From contig NZ_FNVB01000002.1 of NCBI RefSeq assembly GCF_900108315.1, positions 1,607,879 to 1,671,878 of the forward strand: DNA of 64,000 nt, read 5' to 3'. Made by a program: the position numbers and the translations under genes. A model generated the notes under the pieces. The model was not told the origin of the DNA and did no database searches. It was given only the letters and a program-made list of their open reading frames with translations. This document shows positions 15,533 to 24,170 of this stretch, piece after piece; within the stretch, counting starts at the first letter, position 1, and each line of letters begins with the position of its first letter. Source of the DNA: Saccharopolyspora kobensis (GTDB taxonomy: Bacteria > Actinomycetota > Actinomycetes > Mycobacteriales > Pseudonocardiaceae).

Positions 15533-16345
15533 GTGCGGCACCTCGCAACCGCCTCCGCGCTGTTCCGCGCCTCGCACCCGCTGCCAGCGCTGGCGGTCAC
15601 CGCGATCGCCGCTGGGCTGGCCGCGGCGGTGGGCGGTGCACCGCTCTGGGTGGCCGCTGCGGTGCTGCCCGGGCAGTTGTCCGTCGGCTGGCTCAACGAT
15701 CTCGTCGACGCCGATCGCGATGCCCAGGTCGGGCGGCCCGGCAAGCCGGTGGCGAGCGGTGCCGTTTCGCGACGTGCGGTGCTGGTCGCGGTGGCCCTCT
15801 CCGCGCTGGCAGCGGTGGTGCTGTCGCTGCCCTTCGGCGTCGCCGCGACGGCGGCGCACCTGGTCGCGCTGGCATCGGCGTGGGCTTACGACCTGGGGCT
15901 GAAGGCCACCGCGTGCTCGGTGCTGCCCTACGCCGTCTCCTTCGGACTGCTGCCCGTGTTCGTGACGCTGGGCAGCGATATGGCACCGCCGTCGTGGCTG
16001 GTACCGGCCGCGGCGCTGCTGGGCGCGGCGGCGCACTTCGTGAACGTGCTGCCGGATCTCGCCGACGACGCCGCCACCGGTGTGCGCGGGTTGCCGCACC
16101 GGCTCGGTGCGGTGAAAAGCACTGCGGTGGCGGCAGTTCTGGTGCTCGCCACCGCCGCGCTGCTCGTGCTCGGTCCCATCGGCCGCTCCGCCGGTCTGCT
16201 GCTGCTCGCGCTGGCGGTGGCGCTGCTGAGCACCGGACTCGTGCTGGGGCGCCGTCCCGGGTCACGCGCTGCGTTCCGCGCCGTCATCCTCGTGGCGCTG
16301 CTCGACGTAGCCGTCCTGCTGGGCAGCGGGATCCCGCCGGGCTGA
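15533..16345 (+). CDS. UbiA family prenyltransferase
   Basis: 270 residues, about eight to nine membrane helices. The prenyl-diphosphate/Mg2+ binding motif NDLVDADRD is at residues 55-63 and the second aspartate-rich motif DLADDAATG lies at about 171-179. The family transfers an isoprenyl chain to an aromatic acceptor (or acts on chlorophyllide or heme) in the membrane. GTG 15533 is chosen as the first codon giving a plausible N-terminus (VRHLATASALFRASHP). Divergent from the PKS operon; together they form a coherent meroterpenoid-type set. It converges on the sortase gene with 3 bases between stops. Confidence 0.86.
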   Translation: MRHLATASALFRASHPLPALAVTAIAAGLAAAVGGAPLWVAAAVLPGQLSVGWLNDLVDADRDAQVGRPGKPVASGAVSRRAVLVAVALSALAAVVLSLPFGVAATAAHLVALASAWAYDLGLKATACSVLPYAVSFGLLPVFVTLGSDMAPPSWLVPAAALLGAAAHFVNVLPDLADDAATGVRGLPHRLGAVKSTAVAAVLVLATAALLVLGPIGRSAGLLLLALAVALLSTGLVLGRRPGSRAAFRAVILVALLDVAVLLGSGIPPG

Positions 16346-16348
16346 GCA

Positions 16349-16987
16349 CTATCCACTCCGGACGGTGCCGGTGAAGGTGGCGAAGGCGATGATGTTGTCG
16401 CGGTAGCTGCGCGCGGTGCTGTCGAACGAACCACCGCAGGTGATCAACCGGAGCTGCGGATCGGTGGTGTCGCCGTAGACCTCGTCGGCCGGGAAGCCGT
16501 GCTTGGGTTCCTGCGCCATCCGGTGCACCACGAACCGGGCGACCTGCCCGTCCTGCCGACCGACCAGGACCTCGTCACCGGGCCGCAGCTCGCGCAACCG
16601 CGCGAAGATCCCGTCCTCGCCGTCGCCGTTGACGTGCCCCAGCACGACGGCCGGGCCGATCTCACCGGGAGTCGGGCTGTACTCGTACCAACCGGCCTGC
16701 ATCGGTTCGTGCACCGACGGCAGCTCGACCGTCCGGTCGGGGTTGAGGCCCAGCGGCAGCAGCGTGGAGCGCGCGCCGATCCGGGGTATCTCGATCCAGG
16801 TCGGCGGCGACTGCGCCAGCGCCGTCGCGGCGTGCACCTGCTGCGGTGCGGTAGCGCCGAGGTCCAAGGGTGGCTCGGCCGCCGAACATCCCGCCAGCGC
16901 CACGGAGAGCGTGACGGCCACGAGGACCGGGGCGGTCGCGACAGCACGACCGCCCCGGTTCCCCCGTGCACGGGTGGGCACGTTCAT
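16349..16987 (-). CDS. Class F sortase
   Basis: 212 residues. The sortase catalytic triad is visible: His118 in VVLGHVNG, Cys184 in LITCGGSFD and Arg196 in SYRDNII. Class F sortases of actinobacteria are membrane-associated transpeptidases, mostly of unknown substrate. The N-terminal segment contains a lipobox-like LAGC (31-34), so the enzyme may be lipid-anchored rather than held by a helix. ATG 16987 lies 10 bases after the stop of a wall-sorted protein gene, its likely substrate or partner, and both are divergent from a two-component system. Confidence 0.9.
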   Translation of the reverse strand: MNVPTRARGNRGGRAVATAPVLVAVTLSVALAGCSAAEPPLDLGATAPQQVHAATALAQSPPTWIEIPRIGARSTLLPLGLNPDRTVELPSVHEPMQAGWYEYSPTPGEIGPAVVLGHVNGDGEDGIFARLRELRPGDEVLVGRQDGQVARFVVHRMAQEPKHGFPADEVYGDTTDPQLRLITCGGSFDSTARSYRDNIIAFATFTGTVRSG

Positions 16988-16997
16988 CCCGGACGCC

Positions 16998-17381
16998 TCA
17001 GTTCGCGCCCGCACGCCGACGGCGCAGCGCGACCGCGGCGCCGCCACCGGCGACGGCGATCGCTGCCGCGGCGCCGAACGCCGCCGAGCCGAAGCCGGAT
17101 TCGGCCGGGCCGCCACCGGTTTCCGGAGCACCGACCGGACGTTCGGAGACCTGCGCCGTCTTCTCCCGCACCGGCGAGGCGGTGGGCTCCTCCTTCGGCG
17201 GCTCGACCGGCCGGCTCTGCTCCGCCGCCGGGGTCTTCTCGTCCACCGGAGCCGGGACGGGCTTCTGCTCCTCGGCCACCGGGGCGGTCTTCGGCTCGTC
17301 GGCCCAGCCGACCGCGGCGGTCAGCGGCAGCGCGGTGGCCCCGAGCAGCGCGGCGGCGGCGACGGTACGCCCAAGCTTCAT
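16998..17381 (-). CDS. Small cell-wall-sorted protein with LPXTG-like signal
   Basis: 127 residues: signal peptide (1-27, cleavage near VGWA), a Pro/Glu/Lys-rich low-complexity extracellular stalk (about 28-84), the sorting-type motif APETGG at 85-90, a hydrophobic helix (about 99-119) and an RRRR tail. This is the full layout of a sortase substrate, although the first motif residue is Ala rather than Leu. There is no recognisable functional domain; it may be a surface spacer. The ATG has GAGAGGA upstream. Directly upstream of the sortase gene in one operon, which supports a substrate-enzyme pair. Confidence 0.78.
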   Translation of the reverse strand: MKLGRTVAAAALLGATALPLTAAVGWADEPKTAPVAEEQKPVPAPVDEKTPAAEQSRPVEPPKEEPTASPVREKTAQVSERPVGAPETGGGPAESGFGSAAFGAAAAIAVAGGGAAVALRRRRAGAN

Positions 17382-17458
17382 GTTGCGTCCTCTCGTTCGG
17401 TCCGGGAGATCCGGACGAGGACCAGCTTGGAGCGCGGTTTTCAAGATCCCGTCTGCCC

Positions 17459-17519
17459 GATGTGAAGAACCTGTTCGGATTCCGCCGCGCCGCGCGAGAT
17501 GTGAAGAAGCCGTTCAGAT
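17459..17519. repeat. Two 22-bp direct repeats in the sortase / two-component divergent promoter
   Basis: The sequences at 17459-17480 and 17498-17519 are identical at 19 of 22 positions (core GATGTGAAGAA then GTTC and GAT). The repeat starts are 39 bp apart. Each copy holds a GAA..TTC dyad. Their position 41 bp upstream of the response regulator start and 78 bp upstream of the sorted-protein start fits an operator for that regulator on both transcripts. Confidence 0.6.
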
Positions 17520-17559
17520 GCGGTGTCCGGAGCACCGCGGTGCACCGGCGGGGGCGATA

Positions 17560-18273
17560 ATGCGCCGCGTGAGCGCACACGTGCTGGTCGCCGAGGACGA
17601 CCCCAAGCAGGCCGAACTCATCCGGCGCTACCTCGAACGCGACGGCCACCAGGTGGTCGTGGTCGGCGACGGCCGGGCGGCGATCGACGAAGCGCGGCGG
17701 CGCCTGCCCGACCTGGTCGTGCTCGACGTGATGATGCCCAAGGTGGACGGCCTCGACGTGTGCCGCGTCCTGCGCGCCGAGTCCGACGTGCCGATCGTGC
17801 TGCTGACCGCGCGGACCACCGAGGACGACGTGCTGCTCGGCCTCGACCTCGGTGCCGACGACTACATCACCAAGCCCTACAGCCCGCGCCAGCTCGCTGC
17901 CCGCGTGCGCGCGATCCTGCGGCGGGTGCGGCGGGTGCAGGACCGCGGCCACCAGCCGCTGCGCGTCGGTGACCTGGTGGTGGACCAGCAGCGGCACGAG
18001 GTGCTGCTGGCCGGCGCCGAGCTCGACTGCACGCCTGCGGAGTTCCGGATGCTGGCGGTGCTGGCCGCCGAACCCGGCCGGGCCTTCACCCGCGGGCAGC
18101 TGCTCAGCCAGGCCTTCGGGATGGACAAGTTCATCACCGAGCGCACGGTGGACGTGCACGTGATGAACCTGCGCCGCAAGCTCGAACCCGATCCCCGCCG
18201 GCCGGTCCGGCTGCTCACCGTCTACGGCGTCGGTTACAAGCTGCAGGACTGCCCCGATGGCACGCCGGCATAG
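17560..18273 (+). CDS. OmpR/PhoB-family response regulator
   Basis: 237 residues: receiver domain (about 6-120) with acidic pocket AEDD, phosphoacceptor Asp56 in VVLDVMMP and Lys105 in ITKPYSP, followed by a winged-helix DNA-binding domain (about 140-230) ending VYGVGYKL. ATG 17560 is used; GTG 17569 is an alternative. The sensor kinase gene overlaps its 3' end by 17 bases. It probably binds the twin repeats upstream of itself and of the sortase operon. Confidence 0.93.
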   Translation: MRRVSAHVLVAEDDPKQAELIRRYLERDGHQVVVVGDGRAAIDEARRRLPDLVVLDVMMPKVDGLDVCRVLRAESDVPIVLLTARTTEDDVLLGLDLGADDYITKPYSPRQLAARVRAILRRVRRVQDRGHQPLRVGDLVVDQQRHEVLLAGAELDCTPAEFRMLAVLAAEPGRAFTRGQLLSQAFGMDKFITERTVDVHVMNLRRKLEPDPRRPVRLLTVYGVGYKLQDCPDGTPA

Positions 18274-20125
18274 CCTGCTGGCCCGGCTGCTGGCCATGTC
18301 GGTGGTGGTGGCCGGGTGCTCGATCGGGGCGACCGCGTGGCTGGCCGCGCAGAGCACCAGCGGGGCGATCAACCAGGAGATCGGCGAGAGCCTGGCCACC
18401 GATGCCACCATCTACGACGCGCTGCTGGGCTACGCGGCCGGGCATCCGCAGTGGTCCGGGGTGCAGGAGGTGGTGACCGAGCTCTCCGAGCGCACCGGGC
18501 GCCGCATCACGCTCACCACCCAGGCGCGGGTCCCGATCGCCGATTCCGGGGATCCGCAGGACACCCAGCTGCCGCGGACGCCATCGGCCGTGGTCGACCC
18601 GCTCGCCGTCGATCCGGTGCTCAAGCCCGGCGCCGCGATCGACCCGCGGGCCGTCGGCCCCTACCAGCTGACCGCCGCCGAACGCGCGAAACTGGCCACC
18701 GAGGCGCAGAACCAGCTCGGCTGCCTGCGGCGGAGCGGCTCGGACGGCCGGATCGTCGAGCTGCCCAACGGGCGTTCGACGGTCGAGATCATCGCTGCCG
18801 AACCGCAGCAGAAGCGCTCGCGGTCGGCGGGCGCGCCGGCCGATCCGCCGAGAGCGGTGCCCGCCGAGGTCGCGGCACCGGAGACGTCGGTCCCCGTGAC
18901 TCCGCCGCTGGATTGCCGGGCACCGACGACGACCACCGAAACCGAGCGCACCGCCAACGCCGAGCTGCTGGAACTGGCCAACGCCTGCTTGACCAGGCAG
19001 GGCGCGGACCCGCTGCCCACCGAGGCGGCCGAGACGACGTGGCCGAACGGGCTGCGCGCCGCACCGGAGGACCAGCGCTGCGCGGACGCCGCCCGCCGCG
19101 AGCAGCTCGGCGCCTACGTCTCGCCCGCGGCGCAGCTTTTCATCACCAGACCGGGCACCGACCAGGCCGCCACCGATCTGTCCACTGTGGGCATTTCGCG
19201 GATCGCGTGGACGGCGCTGGTGGTGCTGGTGCTCACCGTCGGCATGACCGCGCTGGCCGCCAGCCGCCTGGTCCGCCCGATCGACGCCATCACCGCAGCG
19301 GCCAGGCGGATGGGCGGCGGCGACCGCTCGGCGCGGGTGCGCACCCGCGCGCGCGGCGAGATCGGCGAGCTGGCCGCGGCGTTCAACGCGATGTCCGAAC
19401 AGGTCGAACGCACCGAGCAGCAGCGCAAGACGATGGTCAGCGACATCGCGCACGAGCTGCGCACCCCGCTGGTCAACGTGCGCGGCTGGCTGGAAGCCGC
19501 GCAGGACGGCGTGGCAACCCTCGACCAGCCGCTGGTGGCCTCGCTGCTGGAGGAGACGCTGCTGCTGCAGCACCTCATCGACGACCTGCAGGACCTGGCG
19601 CTCGCCGATGCCGGGAAGCTGCGCGCCCACCTCGAACCCGTGCACCTGGGCGCGATCCTGGAACAGGTCGCCGCCGCGCACCGCGGCCGGGCCGAGGCCG
19701 GTGGCATCGAGCTGCGCGCGAGCGCCGAAGGCGATCCCGACCTGGCCGCCGACCCGACGCGGCTGCGCCAGGCGCTGGGCAACCTGGTCTCCAACGCGCT
19801 GCGGCACACGCCTGCGGGCGGGCTCGTCGAGCTGCGGGCACGCCGGGCGGCCGACGAGGTGATCATCGAGGTCAGCGACACCGGGGTCGGCATCCCGGCC
19901 GAATCGCTGCCGCACGTCTTCGACCGCTTCTGGCGGGCCGAGAAGTCCCGCGGCCGGCACGGCGGCGGCAGCGGCCTCGGGCTGGCGATCACGCACCACC
20001 TGGTCGAGGCGCACGGCGGTAGCATCGAAGTGCGCAGCACCGTCGGCGTCGGCACGACGTTCACCATCCGCCTCCCGGCAATGCCGTCCACAGTGGATTC
20101 GCCCGGACGGGCCACCGGCCGCTAG
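18257..20125 (+). CDS. Sensor histidine kinase with large extracytoplasmic sensor
   Basis: 622 residues. One helix near the N-terminus, an extracytoplasmic region of about 280 residues, a second helix (about 313-335), HAMP linker (RPIDAITAAARRM...), HisKA with phosphoacceptor His399 in DIAHELRTP, and an ATPase domain with NLVSNALRHTP, DTGVGIP and GSGLGLAI boxes. The extracellular part is unusual: low-complexity Pro/Thr/Ala and four widely spaced cysteines (GCLRR, LDCRAP, NACLT, QRCADA) that could make two disulfides. Paired with the overlapping response regulator; because a sortase and a wall protein are divergently encoded, a cell-envelope signal is likely. Confidence 0.92.
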   Translation: MARRHSLLARLLAMSVVVAGCSIGATAWLAAQSTSGAINQEIGESLATDATIYDALLGYAAGHPQWSGVQEVVTELSERTGRRITLTTQARVPIADSGDPQDTQLPRTPSAVVDPLAVDPVLKPGAAIDPRAVGPYQLTAAERAKLATEAQNQLGCLRRSGSDGRIVELPNGRSTVEIIAAEPQQKRSRSAGAPADPPRAVPAEVAAPETSVPVTPPLDCRAPTTTTETERTANAELLELANACLTRQGADPLPTEAAETTWPNGLRAAPEDQRCADAARREQLGAYVSPAAQLFITRPGTDQAATDLSTVGISRIAWTALVVLVLTVGMTALAASRLVRPIDAITAAARRMGGGDRSARVRTRARGEIGELAAAFNAMSEQVERTEQQRKTMVSDIAHELRTPLVNVRGWLEAAQDGVATLDQPLVASLLEETLLLQHLIDDLQDLALADAGKLRAHLEPVHLGAILEQVAAAHRGRAEAGGIELRASAEGDPDLAADPTRLRQALGNLVSNALRHTPAGGLVELRARRAADEVIIEVSDTGVGIPAESLPHVFDRFWRAEKSRGRHGGGSGLGLAITHHLVEAHGGSIEVRSTVGVGTTFTIRLPAMPSTVDSPGRATGR

Positions 20126-20213
20126 GCCGTTCGGCGCATTCACCCGCCGCTTCGCACTTTTCGTCTACACCTGTACCAACTTTCCGCTGTCGCCGGAGGA
20201 ACCATCTCGTCGT

Positions 20214-20233
20214 GAAATGGTTCACACCATTTC
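20214..20233. promoter_or_regulatory. Inverted repeat upstream of the dioxygenase
   Basis: GAAATGGT (20214-20221) and ACCATTTC (20226-20233) are perfect 8-bp arms around TCAC, ending 35 bases before the dioxygenase ATG. This is A+T-richer than its surroundings and looks like an operator for a dimeric repressor. No regulator gene is adjacent except the two-component system behind it. Confidence 0.5.
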
Positions 20234-20268
20234 TCGTGCTGACACTTCCCCCGAAAGGCGGCTCGATC

Positions 20269-20874
20269 ATGACCGAGGACGAACGGCGAATCCGTCGGGC
20301 CACGTTCCTCAAGGCCGGCCTGGCCACCGCGGTCACCCTCCCCGTGGTCGCCAGCGAGGTGGTGCGCGCACCCCGCGCCGCCGCCGGAGAGCTGACTCCC
20401 ACCCCGATGTGCGATGACGGGGACGACCTGACGCCCCCGCAGATGGAAGGCCCGTACTTCAAGCCGAACTCCCCCGAGCGCAGCGACCTGCGCGGCGACA
20501 TGCCCGGCACGGCGCTGACCATCACCGGCGTCGTCTACAGCCGCTCCTGCGCCCCGCTGAACCGGGTGCTGCTGGACTTCTGGCAGGCCGACAACGCGGG
20601 CAACTACGACAACGTCGGCTACCGCGGGCGCGGCCACCAGTTCACCTCCACCGACGGCCGCTTCCGGCTCGACACGATCGTGCCCGGCCTCTACCCGGGC
20701 CGCACCCGGCACGTCCACGTCAAGGTCCAGGCCCCGAACCAGCGGATCCTGACCACCCAGCTGTACTTCCCGGGTGAGCCCGGCAACGACTGGGACGCGA
20801 TCTTCGACCCGGCGCTGCTGATGAACGTCCAGGGCTCCAACGCCACGTTCGACTTCGTCCTCAACCTGCCCTGA
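20269..20874 (+). CDS. Intradiol ring-cleavage dioxygenase, probably exported
   Basis: 201 residues resembling the catalytic domain of protocatechuate 3,4-dioxygenase/catechol 1,2-dioxygenase. The four non-heme Fe(III) ligands are visible: Tyr118 (NVGYRGRG), Tyr142 (PGLYPG), His148 and His150 (RHVHV). Such enzymes open catechol rings between the hydroxyls. The N-terminus has a twin-arginine-like RRATFLKAG segment and hydrophobic stretch (residues 9-30); the motif has one extra residue compared with RRxFL, so Tat export is likely but not certain. ATG 20269 has GAAAGGCGG upstream. There are no aromatic-degradation genes next to it. Confidence 0.85.
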   Translation: MTEDERRIRRATFLKAGLATAVTLPVVASEVVRAPRAAAGELTPTPMCDDGDDLTPPQMEGPYFKPNSPERSDLRGDMPGTALTITGVVYSRSCAPLNRVLLDFWQADNAGNYDNVGYRGRGHQFTSTDGRFRLDTIVPGLYPGRTRHVHVKVQAPNQRILTTQLYFPGEPGNDWDAIFDPALLMNVQGSNATFDFVLNLP

Positions 20875-20954
20875 CCGAGGACGGACCGGGTTCGCCACCC
20901 CGGCAGCGGACTGTCCGCATCCGCCAGTCGCGCTGAGCGAACGTGACGCCATCC

Positions 20955-20988
20955 GGCACCCCCGACCCGTTCCCCGGTCGGGGGTGCC
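20955..20988 (+). terminator. Terminator after the dioxygenase
   Basis: GGCACCCCCGACC pairs perfectly with GGTCGGGGGTGCC (13 bp, 8-base loop) and is followed by TTCT. Confidence 0.7.
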
Positions 20989-21080
20989 TTCTCGTGCTCT
21001 GCCCCCCGGGGAACGTCACCTCGGCGATCTTCACCACGGGGCTGCCCAGCGCGGTAGCAGCACCATCCGCGACCGGGATC

Positions 21081-21097
21081 GCTGATGCGGCATCAGC
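21081..21097. promoter_or_regulatory. 17-bp palindrome in gene-free DNA
   Basis: GCTGATGC-G-GCATCAGC is a perfect dyad with a 1-base centre. No gene start lies nearby on either strand, so its role is unclear. Confidence 0.25.
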
Positions 21098-21279
21098 CGA
21101 GGCTCAGAACCTCTTCGTCCGCGTGCGTGCCGAACTCGGCGACGCGCGCCCCCGCGACGTGCTCGCACCGGTTGATCCGGTCGGTCCACTCCGCGTCGAC
21201 GCCGCACGGCCCGCGGAGGCACGAAATTGCGCGCTGGCGGCTTTCAGACGTCGTTCGCCGAGGCATGTGCCGTGCACGA

Positions 21280-21324
21280 GGCAAAGCCCTCGTCGGTCCT
21301 GTTCGGACGGACGAGGGCTTTGCC
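21280..21324 (-). terminator. Strong terminator after hemH
   Basis: A 15-bp perfect stem GGCAAAGCCCTCGTC / GACGAGGGCTTTGCC, extended inward by GTCC/GGAC after one mismatch, starts 9 bases beyond the ferrochelatase stop. Confidence 0.75.
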
Positions 21325-21332
21325 GTCGGCTG

Positions 21333-22352
21333 TCAGCAGCCGGGAGCGCAGGGCTCCCCGTTGGCCGTGGAGCCCGCCGCCGGGAGCTCGGAGAGCTTGC
21401 GGGGTTCCGCACCATCGGTGTGCTCGGCGATCAGCTCGGTGATCAGCTTCGCGAACCTCGGGTCCGGGCCCGCCGTTCCAGCCCGGGCGAAGCCCATGCC
21501 CAGTTCCGCGGCCTTGTCCTTGGCCTCGTTGTCCAGGTCCCAGATGACCTCGAGGTGGTCGGAGATGAAACCGACCGGGCTGACCACCACCGCCTGGACG
21601 CCCTTGGCGTGCAGGTCCTCCAGGTGGTCGCAGATGTCCGGCTCCAGCCACGGCACCTGCGGCGGGCCGGAACGCGACTGCCACACCACGTCGTAGCCGT
21701 CCACCCCGACCGCCTCGGCCACCAGCCGGGCGGCTTCGGCGACCTGGCGGGAGTACCAGCGCGGCCGGCCGTCGGGGCCTTCCTGGTCGTCGGCGCGCAG
21801 CGGGATCGAGTGCGCGGTGAACACCAGCCGCGCCTGCTCGCGCTCGGCCGGGTCCAGCTCCTCGAACGCCCGGCGCACCGCGTCCGCGTTGGCCTCGACG
21901 AACAGCGGGTGGTCGAAGAACTGGCGCAGCTTCACCAGCTCCGGCGCCCGCTCGCCGACCGCTTCGCGGGCCCGGGCGATGTCCTCGTGGTACTGCTTGC
22001 AGCCCGAGTAACCGCCCCACGCCGAGGTGGCGAACACCAGCGCGCGCCGCACCCCGTCATCGGCCATCTTCGCGACGGTGTCCTCCACCATCGGGTGCCA
22101 GTTGCGGTTGCCGAAGTAGACCGGCAGCTCGCGGCCCTGCGCGGCCAGCTCGGCCTCCAGCGCGGCGATGATCTCGTGGTTGAGCCGGTTGATCGGCGAC
22201 ACCCCGCCGAAGTGGTGGTAGTGCTCGGCGACCTCGTCGAGGCGTTCCGGCGGAACTCCCCTGCCTCTGGTCACGTTCTCCAGGAACGGCCGGACCTCCT
22301 CGGGCCCCTCCGGTCCTCCGAACGACAGGAACAGCAACGCGTCAAAGCTCAC
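21333..22352 (-). CDS. hemH: Ferrochelatase (coproporphyrin ferrochelatase type)
   Basis: 339 residues. Starts [27 protein letters not shown], with the conserved FVTRG-like [12 protein letters not shown], the metal-site [12 protein letters not shown] region and FTAHSIP. It inserts Fe2+ into coproporphyrin III (the actinobacterial/Gram-positive route) or protoporphyrin in the cytosol. Cys in GYSGC and the C-terminal pair PCAPGC may be ligands of the [2Fe-2S] cluster known from some actinobacterial ferrochelatases; the set visible here looks smaller than in Mycobacterium. GTG 22352 is the only sensible start. Third gene after fabG and inhA, separated from inhA by a hairpin. Confidence 0.92.
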   Translation of the reverse strand: MSFDALLFLSFGGPEGPEEVRPFLENVTRGRGVPPERLDEVAEHYHHFGGVSPINRLNHEIIAALEAELAAQGRELPVYFGNRNWHPMVEDTVAKMADDGVRRALVFATSAWGGYSGCKQYHEDIARAREAVGERAPELVKLRQFFDHPLFVEANADAVRRAFEELDPAEREQARLVFTAHSIPLRADDQEGPDGRPRWYSRQVAEAARLVAEAVGVDGYDVVWQSRSGPPQVPWLEPDICDHLEDLHAKGVQAVVVSPVGFISDHLEVIWDLDNEAKDKAAELGMGFARAGTAGPDPRFAKLITELIAEHTDGAEPRKLSELPAAGSTANGEPCAPGC

Positions 22353-22379
22353 CCGACCATGATGGCGTCGACGGCTCGG

Positions 22380-22412
22380 TCGCGCGCAGCCGGGGCCACC
22401 GGCTGCGCGCGA
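22380..22412 (-). terminator. Intercistronic hairpin between inhA and hemH
   Basis: TCGCGCGCAGCCGG / CCGGCTGCGCGCGA, 14 bp perfect with a 5-base loop, fills most of the 68-base gap. It could be a partial terminator or an mRNA stabiliser that sets the hemH level. Confidence 0.55.
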
Positions 22413-22420
22413 GACCACAC

Positions 22421-23188
22421 TCAGACGCCGAGGGCGTGCACGCCGCCGTCGACCATGATCATCGAGCCGGTCGTCTTGGGCAGCCAGTCCGACAGGACCG
22501 CGCAGACCGACTTGGCCACCGGCGTCGGGTCGTTGACGTCCCAGCCGAGCGGGGCGCGGTCGCCCCAGCCGGCTTCGAGGTCGGCGAAGCCGGGGATCGA
22601 CTTGGCCGCCATCGTGCGCACCGGACCCGCGGAGACGAGGTTGACCCGGATGCCCTTCGGGCCCAGCTCGCGGGCCAGGTAGCGGGAGGTCGACTCCAGC
22701 GCGGCCTTGGCCACGCCCATCCAGTCGTAGGCGGGCCAGGCCACGCGCGCGTCGAAGTCCATGCCGACGATCGAGGCGCCCTCGCCCAGCAGCGGCAGGG
22801 TGGCGGTGGACAGCGACTTCAGCGAGTACGCCGAGACCTCCAGCGCGGTGGAGACGTCCTCCCACGGCGCGGCCAGGAAGTCACCGCCCAGGCACGACGC
22901 CGGGGCGAAGCCGATGGAGTGCAGCACGCCGTCGAGACCGTCGACGTGCTCGCGGACCCGCTCGGCCAGGCCGTCCAGGTGCTCGGTGCTGGTGACGTCC
23001 AGCTCGATCACCGGCGCGGGCTTGGGCAGCCGGGTCGCGATGCGCTGCACCAGGCTCATCCGGCCGAACCCGGTGAGCACCACCTCGGCGCCCTGCTCCT
23101 GGGCGACCTTGGCCGCGTGGAACGCGATCGACGCGTCGGTGATCACGCCGGTGATCAGAATCCGCTTGCCTTCGAGCAAACCGCTCAC
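22421..23188 (-). CDS. inhA: Enoyl-[acyl-carrier-protein] reductase (NADH)
   Basis: 255 residues, short-chain dehydrogenase fold of the FabI/InhA type. NAD-binding [13 protein letters not shown] (11-23), HSIGFAP (90-96) and the active-site Tyr154-x6-Lys161 in AYDWMGVAK closely match mycobacterial InhA. Catalyses the last reduction step of each type II fatty acid elongation cycle. GTG 23188 chosen because GGAGG lies 7-8 bases upstream and the start aligns with InhA; a longer frame to 23230 is not needed. Follows fabG by about 95 bases that contain a hairpin, and precedes hemH, the fabG-inhA-hemH order known from mycobacteria. Confidence 0.94.
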   Translation of the reverse strand: MSGLLEGKRILITGVITDASIAFHAAKVAQEQGAEVVLTGFGRMSLVQRIATRLPKPAPVIELDVTSTEHLDGLAERVREHVDGLDGVLHSIGFAPASCLGGDFLAAPWEDVSTALEVSAYSLKSLSTATLPLLGEGASIVGMDFDARVAWPAYDWMGVAKAALESTSRYLARELGPKGIRVNLVSAGPVRTMAAKSIPGFADLEAGWGDRAPLGWDVNDPTPVAKSVCAVLSDWLPKTTGSMIMVDGGVHALGV

Positions 23189-23241
23189 GAAATCCTCCGC
23201 TGTGCTTTCTTCCACCAGGTGCGCGGGCACCCGGGACTGCC

Positions 23242-23270
23242 GCCGCGCGCGGCCACTGCGGGCGCGCGGC
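23242..23270 (-). other. Intercistronic hairpin between fabG and inhA
   Basis: GCCGCGCGC (23242-23250) pairs with GCGCGCGGC (23262-23270) across an 11-base loop. It may modulate read-through or mRNA stability within the operon. Confidence 0.4.
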
Positions 23271-23284
23271 TCGAACGTTGCTGG

Positions 23285-24136
<852 letters not shown>

Positions 24137-24170
24137 CTATGCAGCCGATCACCGACCCGGGAGGCGCCCG

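Larger units (their letters stand above)
20875..21332. other. Gene-free region between dioxygenase and hemH
   Basis: 458 bases without a credible gene. It holds the dioxygenase terminator (20955-20988), a 17-bp palindrome (21081-21097) and the hemH terminator (21280-21324). Short open frames on the minus strand (for example 21093-21284) have no ribosome binding site or recognisable product. Confidence 0.5.

Noticed and set aside
21093..21284. 63-codon minus-strand frame downstream of hemH
   Set aside because: It lies beyond and partly inside the hemH terminator, and has no start signal or recognisable product.
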